Shown: piece after piece, positions 26,811 through 34,353 of the stretch
How positions within the stretch are numbered: the first letter of the stretch is position 1
Layout of the letters: each line of letters begins with the position of its first letter
Assembly: GCA_014190475.1 (NCBI GenBank)
Contig: BJGL01000009.1
Coordinates: forward strand, 1 to 50,757
Direction of reading: 5' to 3'
DNA from: Bacteroidota bacterium
Lineage (GTDB): Bacteria > Bacteroidota > Bacteroidia > Chitinophagales > Chitinophagaceae
DNA length: 50,757 nucleotides
Program-made: the position numbers and the translations under genes
The notes under the pieces: model-generated
What the model was told of the DNA's origin: nothing
The model's database searches: none
What the model saw: only the letters and a program-made list of their open reading frames with translations

Positions 26811-27289
26811 TGATTCAATAATTTATTAATACCAGACTCCAAAGCAGTGCCCATTAAATTTCTGGCAATTACATTGCCTTCCTGATCAATTAAGAAAGTA
26901 GCAGGAATGGAATTAACATCCCAAGCTGCCGCCACCGGAGAGTTCCAGGCTTTTTGATCTATTAGTTGAAGCCAGGATAATTTATCTTTTTTTACCGCAC
27001 TCAACCAGTCGCTTGGTTTTTCATCCAATGAAACACTCAAAAAAACAATATTCTTACCACGATAGTTGGGATATATTTTAACTAGATGCTTGTTCGCAAC
27101 CCGACAGGGGCCACACCACGAGGCCCAAAAGTCGAGGAGTACCACTTTGCCACGAAACTGACTTAATGAAATACTATCCCCCTTTGAAGTAGGAAGCTTA
27201 AAATCAATGGCAGGCTCTTGTTTAAATGCTTGTGCAAACACTGCAACTGATAAATGCAGAAAAAATATAATTAGTATAGTAAACCGCAT
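26807..27289 (-). CDS. TlpA/ResA-like periplasmic thioredoxin
   Basis: A 160-residue exported thioredoxin. A signal peptide (ILIIFFLHLSVAVFA) precedes an AhpC/TSA-Redoxin domain with active site WASWCGPC (C59, C62) and cis-proline SIPATFLID. TlpA-type proteins keep periplasmic cysteines reduced, for example for cytochrome c or copper-centre assembly. Here the two upstream genes encode periplasmic HMA proteins with CxxC metal sites, so it may keep those thiols reduced; this is inference from neighbourhood. It lies 7 bp after the second HMA gene. Confidence 0.92.
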   Translation of the reverse strand: MRFTILIIFFLHLSVAVFAQAFKQEPAIDFKLPTSKGDSISLSQFRGKVVLLDFWASWCGPCRVANKHLVKIYPNYRGKNIVFLSVSLDEKPSDWLSAVKKDKLSWLQLIDQKAWNSPVAAAWDVNSIPATFLIDQEGNVIARNLMGTALESGINKLLNQ

Positions 27290-27296
27290 CAGAAAA

Positions 27297-27812
27297 TTAT
27301 TTAATGAGGAGTAGTTGAAAAATAGAACTATCCAAATTCAAGTATTCCCTATAATCTGTCTTTAACTTTTTTAGACTCTTTTCAGTTAAATACCCCTTTC
27401 CTATTACCATACACGTGAACGCCTTTGATAAAGAAGGTGTCTTTGAGGATATAAATTGAAAAGACTGTTCCCCCCAAACAAAGGGAATTCCTTTTTCAAC
27501 GGGGTCCTGATTCCAAGAGCCGGTCAATTGCAATTCCCCCACAAAAAATCCTGCATCCTCTACGGCTGCTTTCAATTTTGCTGGATTAACAGCACCATTC
27601 GCACGAAAGGTCAGGGTAAATGAGGAAGACTTTATATCTGTCTCCACTTTCTCTACAAAAGCGAGTTGCTCTAAGGATTGATGAATAGCTTTATTACAGA
27701 GGGCACAGGTCAAACCCGTCGCCTGTAGTCTTCCGCCACTAAATTGGGCAAAAGAATACTGCTGTCCTCCCCACAGAGAGAGCAGCAGTATTATTAAATA
27801 TGACTTTTGCAC
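27297..27812 (-). CDS. Exported HMA-domain protein (periplasmic metal chaperone-like)
   Basis: A 171-residue protein from a GTG at 27812, placed 5 bp after the previous stop. A TTG at 27833 would overlap that gene by 16 bp and gives a worse signal peptide. A signal peptide (SYLIILLLSLWGGQQYSFA) leads into an HMA domain with the metal motif GLTCALC (C36, C39) and the usual beta-alpha-beta layout to about residue 105. The C-terminal 70 residues are a separate small region (SWNQDPVEKGIPFVWGEQSF) found with such HMA domains in Bacteroidota. It probably binds Cu(I) or another soft metal in the periplasm. Confidence 0.8.
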   Translation of the reverse strand: MQKSYLIILLLSLWGGQQYSFAQFSGGRLQATGLTCALCNKAIHQSLEQLAFVEKVETDIKSSSFTLTFRANGAVNPAKLKAAVEDAGFFVGELQLTGSWNQDPVEKGIPFVWGEQSFQFISSKTPSLSKAFTCMVIGKGYLTEKSLKKLKTDYREYLNLDSSIFQLLLIK

Positions 27813-27817
27813 AGCAA

Positions 27818-28300
27818 TTAAGATTTCGTGCAATTAGCACAACAAGATTTTCCTTTTTTACTTTTCTTGTCACACTGGCCATTCTTACAGCAATCCTTGC
27901 TGGTGTCCTTACAAGAGCCGTCCTTGCATTTTCCATCTTTGCAACAGGATTCACTACCTGCAGCCGCGGCAGTACGATCATACTTGCAACAGCCATGTAA
28001 TTTTGCATAGGCTTCATCCGTTGCTTTTGCACCGGCATTATCATGCCCCACCAAAGCAACCTGCTCCTGAATTTTAGAAACCGTGGTACTTGCCGCATCA
28101 TAACTGACGGTCAATTTTTTACTGTCGGCATCCCAGGAAGCTTGGGTGGCTCCTGCTTCTTTAGCGGCATTTTCAATACGGCCTTTACACATTCCGCAAT
28201 TGCCGGCCACGTGAAATACTTCTTTCTTGCTTTGTGCTTGTGCACTGAATAAGCTACCCATCAATAAGGCAGCCGCTACGAATAAATGTTTTGTTTTCAT
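27818..28300 (-). CDS. Exported HMA protein with cysteine-rich metallothionein-like tail
   Basis: A 160-residue protein: signal peptide 1-22 (LLMGSLFSAQA), an HMA domain (about 26-95) with GNCGMCKG (C35, C38), then a Lys/Asp-rich tail with twelve cysteines at 104, 105, 119, 120, 125, 130, 137, 138, 143, 153, 154 and 157. The tail is about a third of the protein and repeats CCKDG/CKDG-like units. This suggests binding of several metal ions as well as transfer through the HMA site; that is inference. The ATG at 28300 is chosen because the longer frame (MISFSPF...) lacks a sensible signal start. A poor -7 match (TAATTTTC, complement of 28306-28313) lies 5 nt upstream. Confidence 0.85.
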   Translation of the reverse strand: MKTKHLFVAAALLMGSLFSAQAQSKKEVFHVAGNCGMCKGRIENAAKEAGATQASWDADSKKLTVSYDAASTTVSKIQEQVALVGHDNAGAKATDEAYAKLHGCCKYDRTAAAAGSESCCKDGKCKDGSCKDTSKDCCKNGQCDKKSKKGKSCCANCTKS

Positions 28301-28371
28301 ACAATGAAAATTAAGTTTTAAAAAATATTGATAAAATAAAAATGGAGTTCGCTGAAAAGGAGAAAAAGAAA

Positions 28372-28761
28372 TCAAATTCTAAAAACCCTGTTACGCAAAA
28401 ACAGCGGGGTATTTTTTTCAGGTGGGGCATTACTCGTATCAGCAATATCAAATTGCTGCGTAAAAGATAATTCGTTGAGAAGGGAGCGTGTTGACGGCAG
28501 AGAAATGACCGGCGGCTCGAGATTAAAATGGAGCGTTACAGGTGTCTTTTGGTCCTGTATCAGCATGACCAATGCATCCTCATCATGGCAACAACCCTCA
28601 GACTCTTCAGCAGACATGCCACAGGTACTACAAGAAGTTTTTTCTTTTTCAAACAAATGAACCGTTTCCACTTTTCCCATGCAGTAATGAATATCCAAGA
28701 CCCAACCCATGGAGCTGAGACCGTATACGATAACTGCTATGGTAAATAAAAAGCGACGCAT
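28372..28761 (-). CDS. HYC_CC_PP family protein
   Basis: A 129-residue exported or membrane-anchored protein bearing the three motifs that name the family: HYC (25-27), CC (57-58, in EGCCHDE) and PP (83-84, in LEPPVIS). A further CxxC lies at 44-47. The N-terminus MRRFLFTIAVIVYGLSS is a signal anchor. The family often travels with heavy-metal transport genes in Bacteroidota, and here it is followed by two HMA proteins. The ATG at 28761 is favoured over 28794 because an exact -7 box ends 6 nt upstream of it. Biochemical function is unknown. Confidence 0.85.
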   Translation of the reverse strand: MRRFLFTIAVIVYGLSSMGWVLDIHYCMGKVETVHLFEKEKTSCSTCGMSAEESEGCCHDEDALVMLIQDQKTPVTLHFNLEPPVISLPSTRSLLNELSFTQQFDIADTSNAPPEKNTPLFLRNRVFRI

Positions 28762-28767
28762 AATGAA

Positions 28768-28775
28768 CAAAGGTA
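28768..28775 (-). promoter_or_regulatory. -7 promoter box 6 nt before the HYC_CC_PP gene
   Basis: On the minus strand TACCTTTG exactly matches TAnnTTTG, with only six bases between it and the ATG at 28761. It predicts a separate, nearly leaderless transcript for the metal-handling genes, inside what otherwise looks like one operon. Confidence 0.5.
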
Positions 28776-28793
28776 AAAAAAAGTCATCACCCA

Positions 28794-30845
28794 TTAGTTA
28801 ACAAACTGCCAATGAATACCTACCCTGATATGAAGTCCGTTTAGCGCATAACCTGTGGCCACCAAATTATTACGAGTAAACCCAAACCCTTGCAAATCAC
28901 GGGCCGAATTGAGGTTCTCTGCACGTACAAAAGCCGTAAATGACCTGATCTTAAAATTGGCATATAAGGCAATATCCGGCAATGGGTTTTGAATAGTAAG
29001 GCTATCCTGATAAAAAAATTGCCCTAAAAGTGGAGAATACGCATCCGCTTTGTAAGGAGGTCGGTATCGCACCTCAACCCCAGCAGCCAAATTCAAATTT
29101 TTAAACCCAAGGTTGCCCTCATAAGCAAATCGGTTTCGTAAAAAGAAAGGAATCGTATTTACCTGAGCCACCCCTACCCGCTGCTGCCAATATACCTCAG
29201 CATGCCACCGCCACCGCTTGGCAACACGAAAAGTTTTCAGCATGGAAAGCTGCAAAACGGTAAACAAAGTGGATTCCTGTTGTGGTTCGTAGAAACTGGT
29301 AAAATAGGTGTAATTAGTCAGTAATAAGTAATTACCAGTTAGCTTGGTACCGATTGCGGGAAAATCCAAAGATGCCCCCACTTGTGTGCGATTTTCTTTG
29401 TTGAGCTCCAGCAACCGTTTGGATAGATAAAAGCTACTTCGCTGATCAAACACAAAAGAGGGACGACGGTTGGTGTTAAGCGCATTGATCTCAATGGTAT
29501 TTTTTTTGCTACCCAACACTCGTTGCAATCGAACGGAAGCCAGATAATCGCCAGCATTGAGGCCGGTAAAATATAAAATACCATCCAAGGCAAGATCCCA
29601 TTTTTTGTTACGTGTGATATTTCGGTAAGAAAAATTTCCGGATGAGTTGAAAAATGATCTAGCCTGCAACGCCGTGGTGCCCCTAATTAATTGTAGTGAA
29701 ACACCCGCCTTAAAATATTGCTTTAAATTTTTTTCGTCCGGAAACTGATAAATTGAAAAATCGTTGGTCAACAATTGCCACTGATCACGTAAGTCAATCG
29801 TATCTCCAAATTGGATTGGGATTTGATAAAAACGATTAAAGTAAGAAGCAGCTGGCACCTTGTCAATAAAAGCAAACTGTTCTTTATCATAACGGAGTTG
29901 ATGCTCCAATCGTACACGAGGGAAAAATAACGGAACTACCGTAGAGTCAGTAACCAGAGAATCCTTTCTTCCCAGATCATATTGATTTCTCCAAAGTAAA
30001 ACACGGTTACTATATTGATTACCTGTTTTGATGCGCGTACTGAAAAAGTTAGAGGTGAAATTATCGGGACCGCCTAACCATGCGGGAATATTAAAACGAT
30101 CCACAAAGATGGGGTCATTCAAAATATCGGTAGTATCTATAATTCCTCCGTTTTCCTCCGCTTGTAATTTATTGGTAAGCCACAAAGCCCAGGCTTGGTA
30201 ACGAAGGTTCTTTGATTGATAGCGCGATGAAAAAACAAAATTGGAGTGATTGGAACGTTGATGCTGAAAAATGCCCGGTGAGTTGATCATCCGATACCGA
30301 AAGAAAAAATTCCAGCCAGCATTAATGTTTTGAGTATGTTGTAATCCTATGATTTGTTCAACTCGTGTACCCAAGGAATATTCCAGTTCGGTATAAGGAC
30401 GTGTAGTTTGGAAAAAAGGAACTTCAGTAGGATGTAACCGATAGGGATCATATGCATGAAAGCCGGCATCGAATCCTGGTTGCCATTGGGGAGAAAAAAG
30501 AAGTGGCCGGGTAGCACCCCCCAAATTCCCAAGATTTAATGTAGTTGCTTTTAAGGGAAATCGAGTAGTAAAATCGCTCACCGTGGAGTCAAGTAAAAAA
30601 TTAAGAGGTTGGTTTAACAAGCGGTAAGAAATTGTAATGGAATCTTCCTGCTTGTTACGTCGCTTCATGCTGTCTTGAGAAGCACCCATGGTCATCGCTC
30701 CCATTCGGCTTAATCCTGTGGGCGCCCCCTGCATCAAATTACGGGAACGACCTTGGTTGCGGATAGCCGGCAATTCTTGGCTGGCCGCCCAATTAGCGTA
30801 CGCCAGCAATAGCAGAAGCAATATGTATTTTTTTGAAGCAGCCAA
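28794..30845 (-). CDS. Putative porin (PF14121 type) of the outer membrane
   Basis: A large outer-membrane barrel of about 683 residues. A signal peptide (KYILLLLLLAYANWAAS-QE) is followed by a disordered Gly/Met-rich segment and then a long beta-barrel with repeated strands (NINAGWNFFFRYRMI, IALYANFKIRSFTAFVRAEN in parts) ending in IRVGIHWQF. It matches the Bacteroidota putative porin group. The start is a TTG at 30845; a TTG at 30881 lies upstream of an exact -7 box (complement of 30854-30861) and is therefore unlikely. The HYC_CC_PP gene follows after 32 bp. The solute carried is unknown. Confidence 0.8.
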   Translation of the reverse strand: MAASKKYILLLLLLAYANWAASQELPAIRNQGRSRNLMQGAPTGLSRMGAMTMGASQDSMKRRNKQEDSITISYRLLNQPLNFLLDSTVSDFTTRFPLKATTLNLGNLGGATRPLLFSPQWQPGFDAGFHAYDPYRLHPTEVPFFQTTRPYTELEYSLGTRVEQIIGLQHTQNINAGWNFFFRYRMINSPGIFQHQRSNHSNFVFSSRYQSKNLRYQAWALWLTNKLQAEENGGIIDTTDILNDPIFVDRFNIPAWLGGPDNFTSNFFSTRIKTGNQYSNRVLLWRNQYDLGRKDSLVTDSTVVPLFFPRVRLEHQLRYDKEQFAFIDKVPAASYFNRFYQIPIQFGDTIDLRDQWQLLTNDFSIYQFPDEKNLKQYFKAGVSLQLIRGTTALQARSFFNSSGNFSYRNITRNKKWDLALDGILYFTGLNAGDYLASVRLQRVLGSKKNTIEINALNTNRRPSFVFDQRSSFYLSKRLLELNKENRTQVGASLDFPAIGTKLTGNYLLLTNYTYFTSFYEPQQESTLFTVLQLSMLKTFRVAKRWRWHAEVYWQQRVGVAQVNTIPFFLRNRFAYEGNLGFKNLNLAAGVEVRYRPPYKADAYSPLLGQFFYQDSLTIQNPLPDIALYANFKIRSFTAFVRAENLNSARDLQGFGFTRNNLVATGYALNGLHIRVGIHWQFVN

Positions 30846-30853
30846 GGTGGATA

Positions 30854-30861
30854 CAAAAATA
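30854..30861 (-). promoter_or_regulatory. -7 promoter box 8 nt before the putative porin gene
   Basis: TATTTTTG on the minus strand is an exact TAnnTTTG match, eight bases before the TTG start at 30845. It lies inside the longer reading frame, so it also decides the start. Confidence 0.5.
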
Positions 30862-30917
30862 GCCGGTCCTTTCGAAAGCAATCGTTAAAAGAGCATTTTA
30901 CCCACCCTGTTTTGCCC

Positions 30918-30925
30918 TATCTTCG
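30918..30925 (+). promoter_or_regulatory. Probable -7 box for sucC
   Basis: TATCTTCG differs at one position from TAnnTTTG and lies 15 nt before the sucC ATG, in the 95-bp divergent spacer with the porin gene. Confidence 0.4.
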
Positions 30926-30940
30926 CGAAAATTTTTCCCT

Positions 30941-32152
30941 ATGAACCTGCATGAATACCAGGCCAAGGAATTGCTCAAAAAATACAATGTACCCGTTCAG
31001 GAAGGTGTAGCCTGCGCAACCGTTTCTGAAGCACAGGAAGCCTATAAAATAATCCAGGAGAAATCAGGAAGCAAGTTTGCAGTGGTAAAAGCACAGATTC
31101 ATGCAGGTGGGCGTGGAAAAGGTGCTATTAAAGAAAATGGTATGAATGGGGTGAAGGTTGGAAAAAGTCTGGAAGATATTTCAGGTTTTGCTGAAAAGAT
31201 ATTAGGGGGTACACTGGTAACCTTACAAACAGGACCTGCTGGAAAAGTAGTCAATAAGGTATTAGTAGCCCAAGATATGTACTACGATGGTCCCAGTGAA
31301 AGAAAAGAGTTTTACTTATCCATCTTGCTCGATCGTTCCAAAGGGCAAAATGTAATCATGTATAGTACGGAAGGTGGAATGAACATTGAAGAAGTGGCTC
31401 ACAATACACCTGATAAAATATTTAAGGAGTGGGTTCATCCCGGTGGCGGATTGCAACCCTTCCAAGCGCGCAAGATTGCATTCAACTTAGGATTAAGTGG
31501 AGAAGCCTTTAAAAATTGTGTTCGTTTCGTTACAAATCTTTATAACGCCTATGTAGGGCTAGATTGTTCTATGCTAGAAATCAATCCACTATTCAAAGCT
31601 GCTGACGACAAGATCCTGGCAGTGGATTGTAAAATGAATTTAGATGACAATGCGCTGATGCGTCACCCCGACCTGGCTGCACTCCGTGATGTGACAGAAG
31701 AGGATCCCACCGAGGTTGAGGCTGGTCAGTTCAACTTGAATTTTGTAAAACTCGATGGAAACGTAGGCTGCATGGTAAACGGCGCAGGATTAGCCATGGC
31801 TACCATGGATATGATTAAACTGAGTGGTGGAGAACCCGCTAACTTCCTGGACGTGGGCGGAACTGCTAATGCGCAAACCGTAGAGGCAGGATTTAAAATC
31901 ATTTTGAAAGACCCTGCCGTAAAAGCAATTCTCATTAACATTTTTGGCGGCATCGTAAGATGTGACCGGGTTGCACAAGGAGTAATTGACGCATACAAAA
32001 ATTTAGGCAACATCAGTATTCCAATTATTGTAAGGCTACAGGGTACTAATGCGGTAGAAGCTAAAAAATTGATTGATGAAAGTGGTTTGAAAGTTCAATC
32101 AGCCATCTTGCTGAGTGAAGCAGCAGCCCTGGTAAAAAAAGCAGTAGCCTAA
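30941..32152 (+). CDS. sucC: Succinyl-CoA synthetase beta subunit
   Basis: Beta subunit of the TCA-cycle enzyme that makes ATP or GTP from succinyl-CoA. The 403-residue length and the opening MNLHEYQAKELLKKYNVPV are standard. The ATP-grasp domain holds KAQIHAGGRGKG, and the C-terminal CoA-ligase domain holds GGTANAQTVEAGF and NIFGGIVRCDRVAQGV. sucD is not adjacent; separate sucC and sucD loci are common in this phylum. The gene is monocistronic here, ending 17 bp from a convergent SprT-like gene. Confidence 0.98.
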   Translation: MNLHEYQAKELLKKYNVPVQEGVACATVSEAQEAYKIIQEKSGSKFAVVKAQIHAGGRGKGAIKENGMNGVKVGKSLEDISGFAEKILGGTLVTLQTGPAGKVVNKVLVAQDMYYDGPSERKEFYLSILLDRSKGQNVIMYSTEGGMNIEEVAHNTPDKIFKEWVHPGGGLQPFQARKIAFNLGLSGEAFKNCVRFVTNLYNAYVGLDCSMLEINPLFKAADDKILAVDCKMNLDDNALMRHPDLAALRDVTEEDPTEVEAGQFNLNFVKLDGNVGCMVNGAGLAMATMDMIKLSGGEPANFLDVGGTANAQTVEAGFKIILKDPAVKAILINIFGGIVRCDRVAQGVIDAYKNLGNISIPIIVRLQGTNAVEAKKLIDESGLKVQSAILLSEAAALVKKAVA

Positions 32153-32169
32153 TAAAGTGCGGAGCTCAA

Positions 32170-32790
32170 TCAGTCGATTTTTTCAACTTCATATACAGGA
32201 GAAAATAAAAAGTAATTCCCTGTTTTTAACTCCCTGCATTTAAATCGCTTTCGAAGCAAGGCCTCTTTTCTAAAAATTCTACCGTCCTTAATGCGAAAGG
32301 GTGCGCCCGCAGGTAACTCTTCCAGGAAAAGATGATTTTCCTTGGGTGGATCAAATTGACGTAACACACGCATCAACCCATCCTCTGCACAACTACTAGC
32401 AGCCGGATTAGCTAACATTTCTCGCAACGCATGGTCAAGAGAAGCAGGCAAGAGATGAAGTGTTAAAAACGATTCCAGCAGCGTAGCATAACAACACTTC
32501 CATTCTTTTCCGTGCGCCTGTACTCGATTACCAAATTGTTCAAACGTTAACAGGTGAGCCAGCTCATGCAAAAGAGTTACCAAAAAAGCATAAGGATTTA
32601 AGTTGCCGTTTACCGTAATTCGGTGTTGCTGATCGTGCGTGCGGTGTCTATAATCACCAAGCACGGTTCTTCGCTCGCGCGTAATGGTAAGGAGAACACG
32701 GTGTTGCTGTAAGAGTGAAAGGACTTGCTGATCGGTACCAGTGGGTAAATAGCGTGATAAGAAATCGAGTGGGACTTCTTTTTTGGGCAT
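32170..32790 (-). CDS. SprT-like zinc metalloprotease-domain protein
   Basis: A 206-residue cytoplasmic protein with the SprT/SPRTN active-site pattern HELAH (75-79) and a third ligand His93 in AHGKEW, placed as in SprT. The C-terminal zinc ribbon of SprT proper is not visible (only an isolated FKCREL), so it is a shorter member. SPRTN homologues cut DNA-protein crosslinks; whether bacterial short forms do so is unknown. The start lies 3 bp after the stop of the small membrane protein gene, so it is the last gene of the bactofilin-AtpZ operon. Confidence 0.85.
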   Translation of the reverse strand: MPKKEVPLDFLSRYLPTGTDQQVLSLLQQHRVLLTITRERRTVLGDYRHRTHDQQHRITVNGNLNPYAFLVTLLHELAHLLTFEQFGNRVQAHGKEWKCCYATLLESFLTLHLLPASLDHALREMLANPAASSCAEDGLMRVLRQFDPPKENHLFLEELPAGAPFRIKDGRIFRKEALLRKRFKCRELKTGNYFLFSPVYEVEKID

Positions 32791-32793
32791 ACT

Positions 32794-33180
32794 TTATTTT
32801 TTTAATGCCCCTAGCAGTAATCGCAGCTCAACTCCGGTATACAGCACATAGAGAAAAGCAGCTCCGTATAACGCAGGTAGATTTACCGCCTTGCGTTGCA
32901 CATAGATATAAATAAATGCCGCTAGCGCTAAAACAAAAAACTTAATCATAAAGGATAGCATCACGGCACGAACCGATGCCTGCAGATTGGGATTCGTAAA
33001 ACTTTTTGTAGTGAGGCTTGCAGATAAAATAGTGACCAAGAAAAGTAGAAAATTTGCAGTCGATACTACAGCTACATTTACCTCTTGGGCTAATAGCCAA
33101 GTACGAGACACTGCCAAAATACCCTGCACCAATAACAGCAGCAAGACAAATACAACCGTAGCTTTATTCATCATTTTCAT
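32794..33180 (-). CDS. Four-helix membrane protein, probable ATP synthase-associated (AtpI-like)
   Basis: A 128-residue membrane protein with four hydrophobic segments (about 6-24, 36-53, 68-90 and 104-124). In many Bacteroidota a protein of this size and layout sits between AtpZ and the F0 subunit a gene. The preceding gene here is AtpZ, which supports an AtpI-like role in c-ring assembly or Mg2+ uptake; this is inference, since no diagnostic motif is seen. The ATG at 33180 is used (a TTG lies two codons upstream). No ATP synthase subunit gene follows. Confidence 0.6.
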   Translation of the reverse strand: MKMMNKATVVFVLLLLLVQGILAVSRTWLLAQEVNVAVVSTANFLLFLVTILSASLTTKSFTNPNLQASVRAVMLSFMIKFFVLALAAFIYIYVQRKAVNLPALYGAAFLYVLYTGVELRLLLGALKK

Positions 33181-33186
33181 ACACAA

Positions 33187-33411
33187 CTACATTGAACCAC
33201 CTGTCTCTTTAAATAGTTTATAAAAAACTGCAGCTAACGTCAATAGAGGAAATAGAATAGTAAGAACAGGAAAAATACTTAGCCAACGATCTACTTGAAT
33301 CCCTCCTGCCACAGCGATGGCTAAATACACCAACAACTGCGAGGCTAGACCCGCATAACGAAGTAAATCCCGTTTGGATTTATCGGGCGAGGACCTGGGT
33401 TTGTTGTTCAT
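33187..33411 (-). CDS. AtpZ/AtpI family protein
   Basis: A 74-residue protein with two membrane helices (LASQLLVYLAIAVAGGIQVD and FPVLTILFPLLTLAAVFY), the layout of PF09527 AtpZ/AtpI family proteins encoded upstream of the F1F0 ATP synthase. The basic N-terminus (SSPDKSKRDLLRYAG) faces the cytoplasm. It overlaps the bactofilin gene by 32 bp at its start and is followed by another small membrane protein. It is separated from the ATP synthase genes, which are not in the window. Confidence 0.8.
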   Translation of the reverse strand: MNNKPRSSPDKSKRDLLRYAGLASQLLVYLAIAVAGGIQVDRWLSIFPVLTILFPLLTLAAVFYKLFKETGGSM

Positions 33412-33799
33412 CTTTGGTCATATCCACAACATTAGCTCCCATATGGCATTGCCCATTGAAAGTAGCAGAGGGTTCTACTTGTAATTTACCTGCATAGATA
33501 TTTCCGGCTACCACACACTCTCCACGTAATTGTAACAACTCATTGGCGCGAATATTGCCATTTACTTTTCCGGTAACGTCCGCCTGGTTCCCAACAATAT
33601 CCCCTTCTACCACACCCGTACTTCCAATGATTATTTTTGAAGAGGTTTTTACATTGCCCATCACAGTGCCATCGATACGAAGATCACCGTTGCTGCTGAT
33701 ATCGCCTTTTAAAACAGTCCCAGCACTAATTAAAGTTGCGGCACTGCCTGATTGAGTTAGGTTAGTTTGCATGTCTGTTTTTGGTTTGGTTGTAAACAT
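33380..33799 (-). CDS. Bactofilin (polymer-forming cytoskeletal protein)
   Basis: A 139-residue bactofilin. The core (about 22-120) is a right-handed beta-helix of short repeated strands, for example GDLRIDGTVMGNVKTSSKI and VEGDIVGNQADVTGKVNGNI; it polymerises into filaments without nucleotide. Flexible N- and C-termini flank it. In other bacteria bactofilins position peptidoglycan hydrolases, often an M23 LytM enzyme encoded next door. Here the upstream gene (15 bp) encodes only the membrane anchor of such a protein. The ATG at 33799 is clear. Confidence 0.95.
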   Translation of the reverse strand: MFTTKPKTDMQTNLTQSGSAATLISAGTVLKGDISSNGDLRIDGTVMGNVKTSSKIIIGSTGVVEGDIVGNQADVTGKVNGNIRANELLQLRGECVVAGNIYAGKLQVEPSATFNGQCHMGANVVDMTKDEQQTQVLAR

Positions 33800-33814
33800 A
33801 ATTTTATAATTGAA

Positions 33815-34213
33815 TCAATCACTAATTAATGTGGCAGGAGGAATGTCAAGCTGTGTCGTATCCAAGGATATCGCGGCTTCACCTGACAAGGCCTTTTTAA
33901 GACCTAAAATATACTGATTTTTTAAAGCATCTTCCCGGGCCACTGAATCAACCCTATACTGTAATCTTTTCAAGGCAGTTACCGAGGCATAATCGGAGCC
34001 GGCGCCAGGTATATAATACTTGAGGGGGGTGAATATGATCAATGCGGTGGTTAATCCAACCAAAATTACAAACACCATACTGAAGGCTGAATATACGCTG
34101 AGACGAGATAAACGAAATGTCACCACCTCCTCGTAGGTGTCATCATTCATGACAACCAGGCGGTAACGACTTCTCAATCGTTTTAATCCTGCTGGTAATT
34201 CGAGTTTAGCCAT
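33815..34213 (-). CDS. Membrane anchor protein resembling the N-terminus of M23 peptidases, without peptidase domain
   Basis: A 132-residue single-pass protein. Residues 1-37 are cytoplasmic and include RYRLVVMNDDTYEEVVTFRL; a membrane helix spans about 38-61, followed by FTPLKYYIPG and a periplasmic helical region. This arrangement is the typical N-terminus of Bacteroidota M23 (LytM) metallopeptidases, but the protein stops where the coiled coil would begin and no HxH or HxxxD zinc motifs occur. The frame then ends cleanly 15 bp before bactofilin, so it seems a genuine short form. The ATG at 34213 fits a promoter box 39 nt upstream; the longer frame does not. Confidence 0.75.
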   Translation of the reverse strand: MAKLELPAGLKRLRSRYRLVVMNDDTYEEVVTFRLSRLSVYSAFSMVFVILVGLTTALIIFTPLKYYIPGAGSDYASVTALKRLQYRVDSVAREDALKNQYILGLKKALSGEAAISLDTTQLDIPPATLISD

Positions 34214-34252
34214 TTTTTTAGCGATACAATAAAGGTAAGAAACCGGAATACC

Positions 34253-34260
34253 CAAACGTA
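34253..34260 (-). promoter_or_regulatory. -7 promoter box for the anchor-bactofilin operon
   Basis: TACGTTTG on the minus strand is an exact TAnnTTTG match, 39 nt before the ATG at 34213. It lies within the extended frame, which supports the shorter start. Confidence 0.5.
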
Positions 34261-34353
34261 TTGAACCTCAATCAAAATACTCACAAAAAATTAAGGTCTA
34301 ACACACTAATTAATTTGAAAATCAGTTATTAAGGAGCTAGATTGCAAGAAGAT

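Noticed and set aside
27739-28101. 120-codon minus-strand frame overlapping both HMA genes
   Set aside because: It is a frame shadow of the Cys-rich HMA protein and has no signal peptide or domain.
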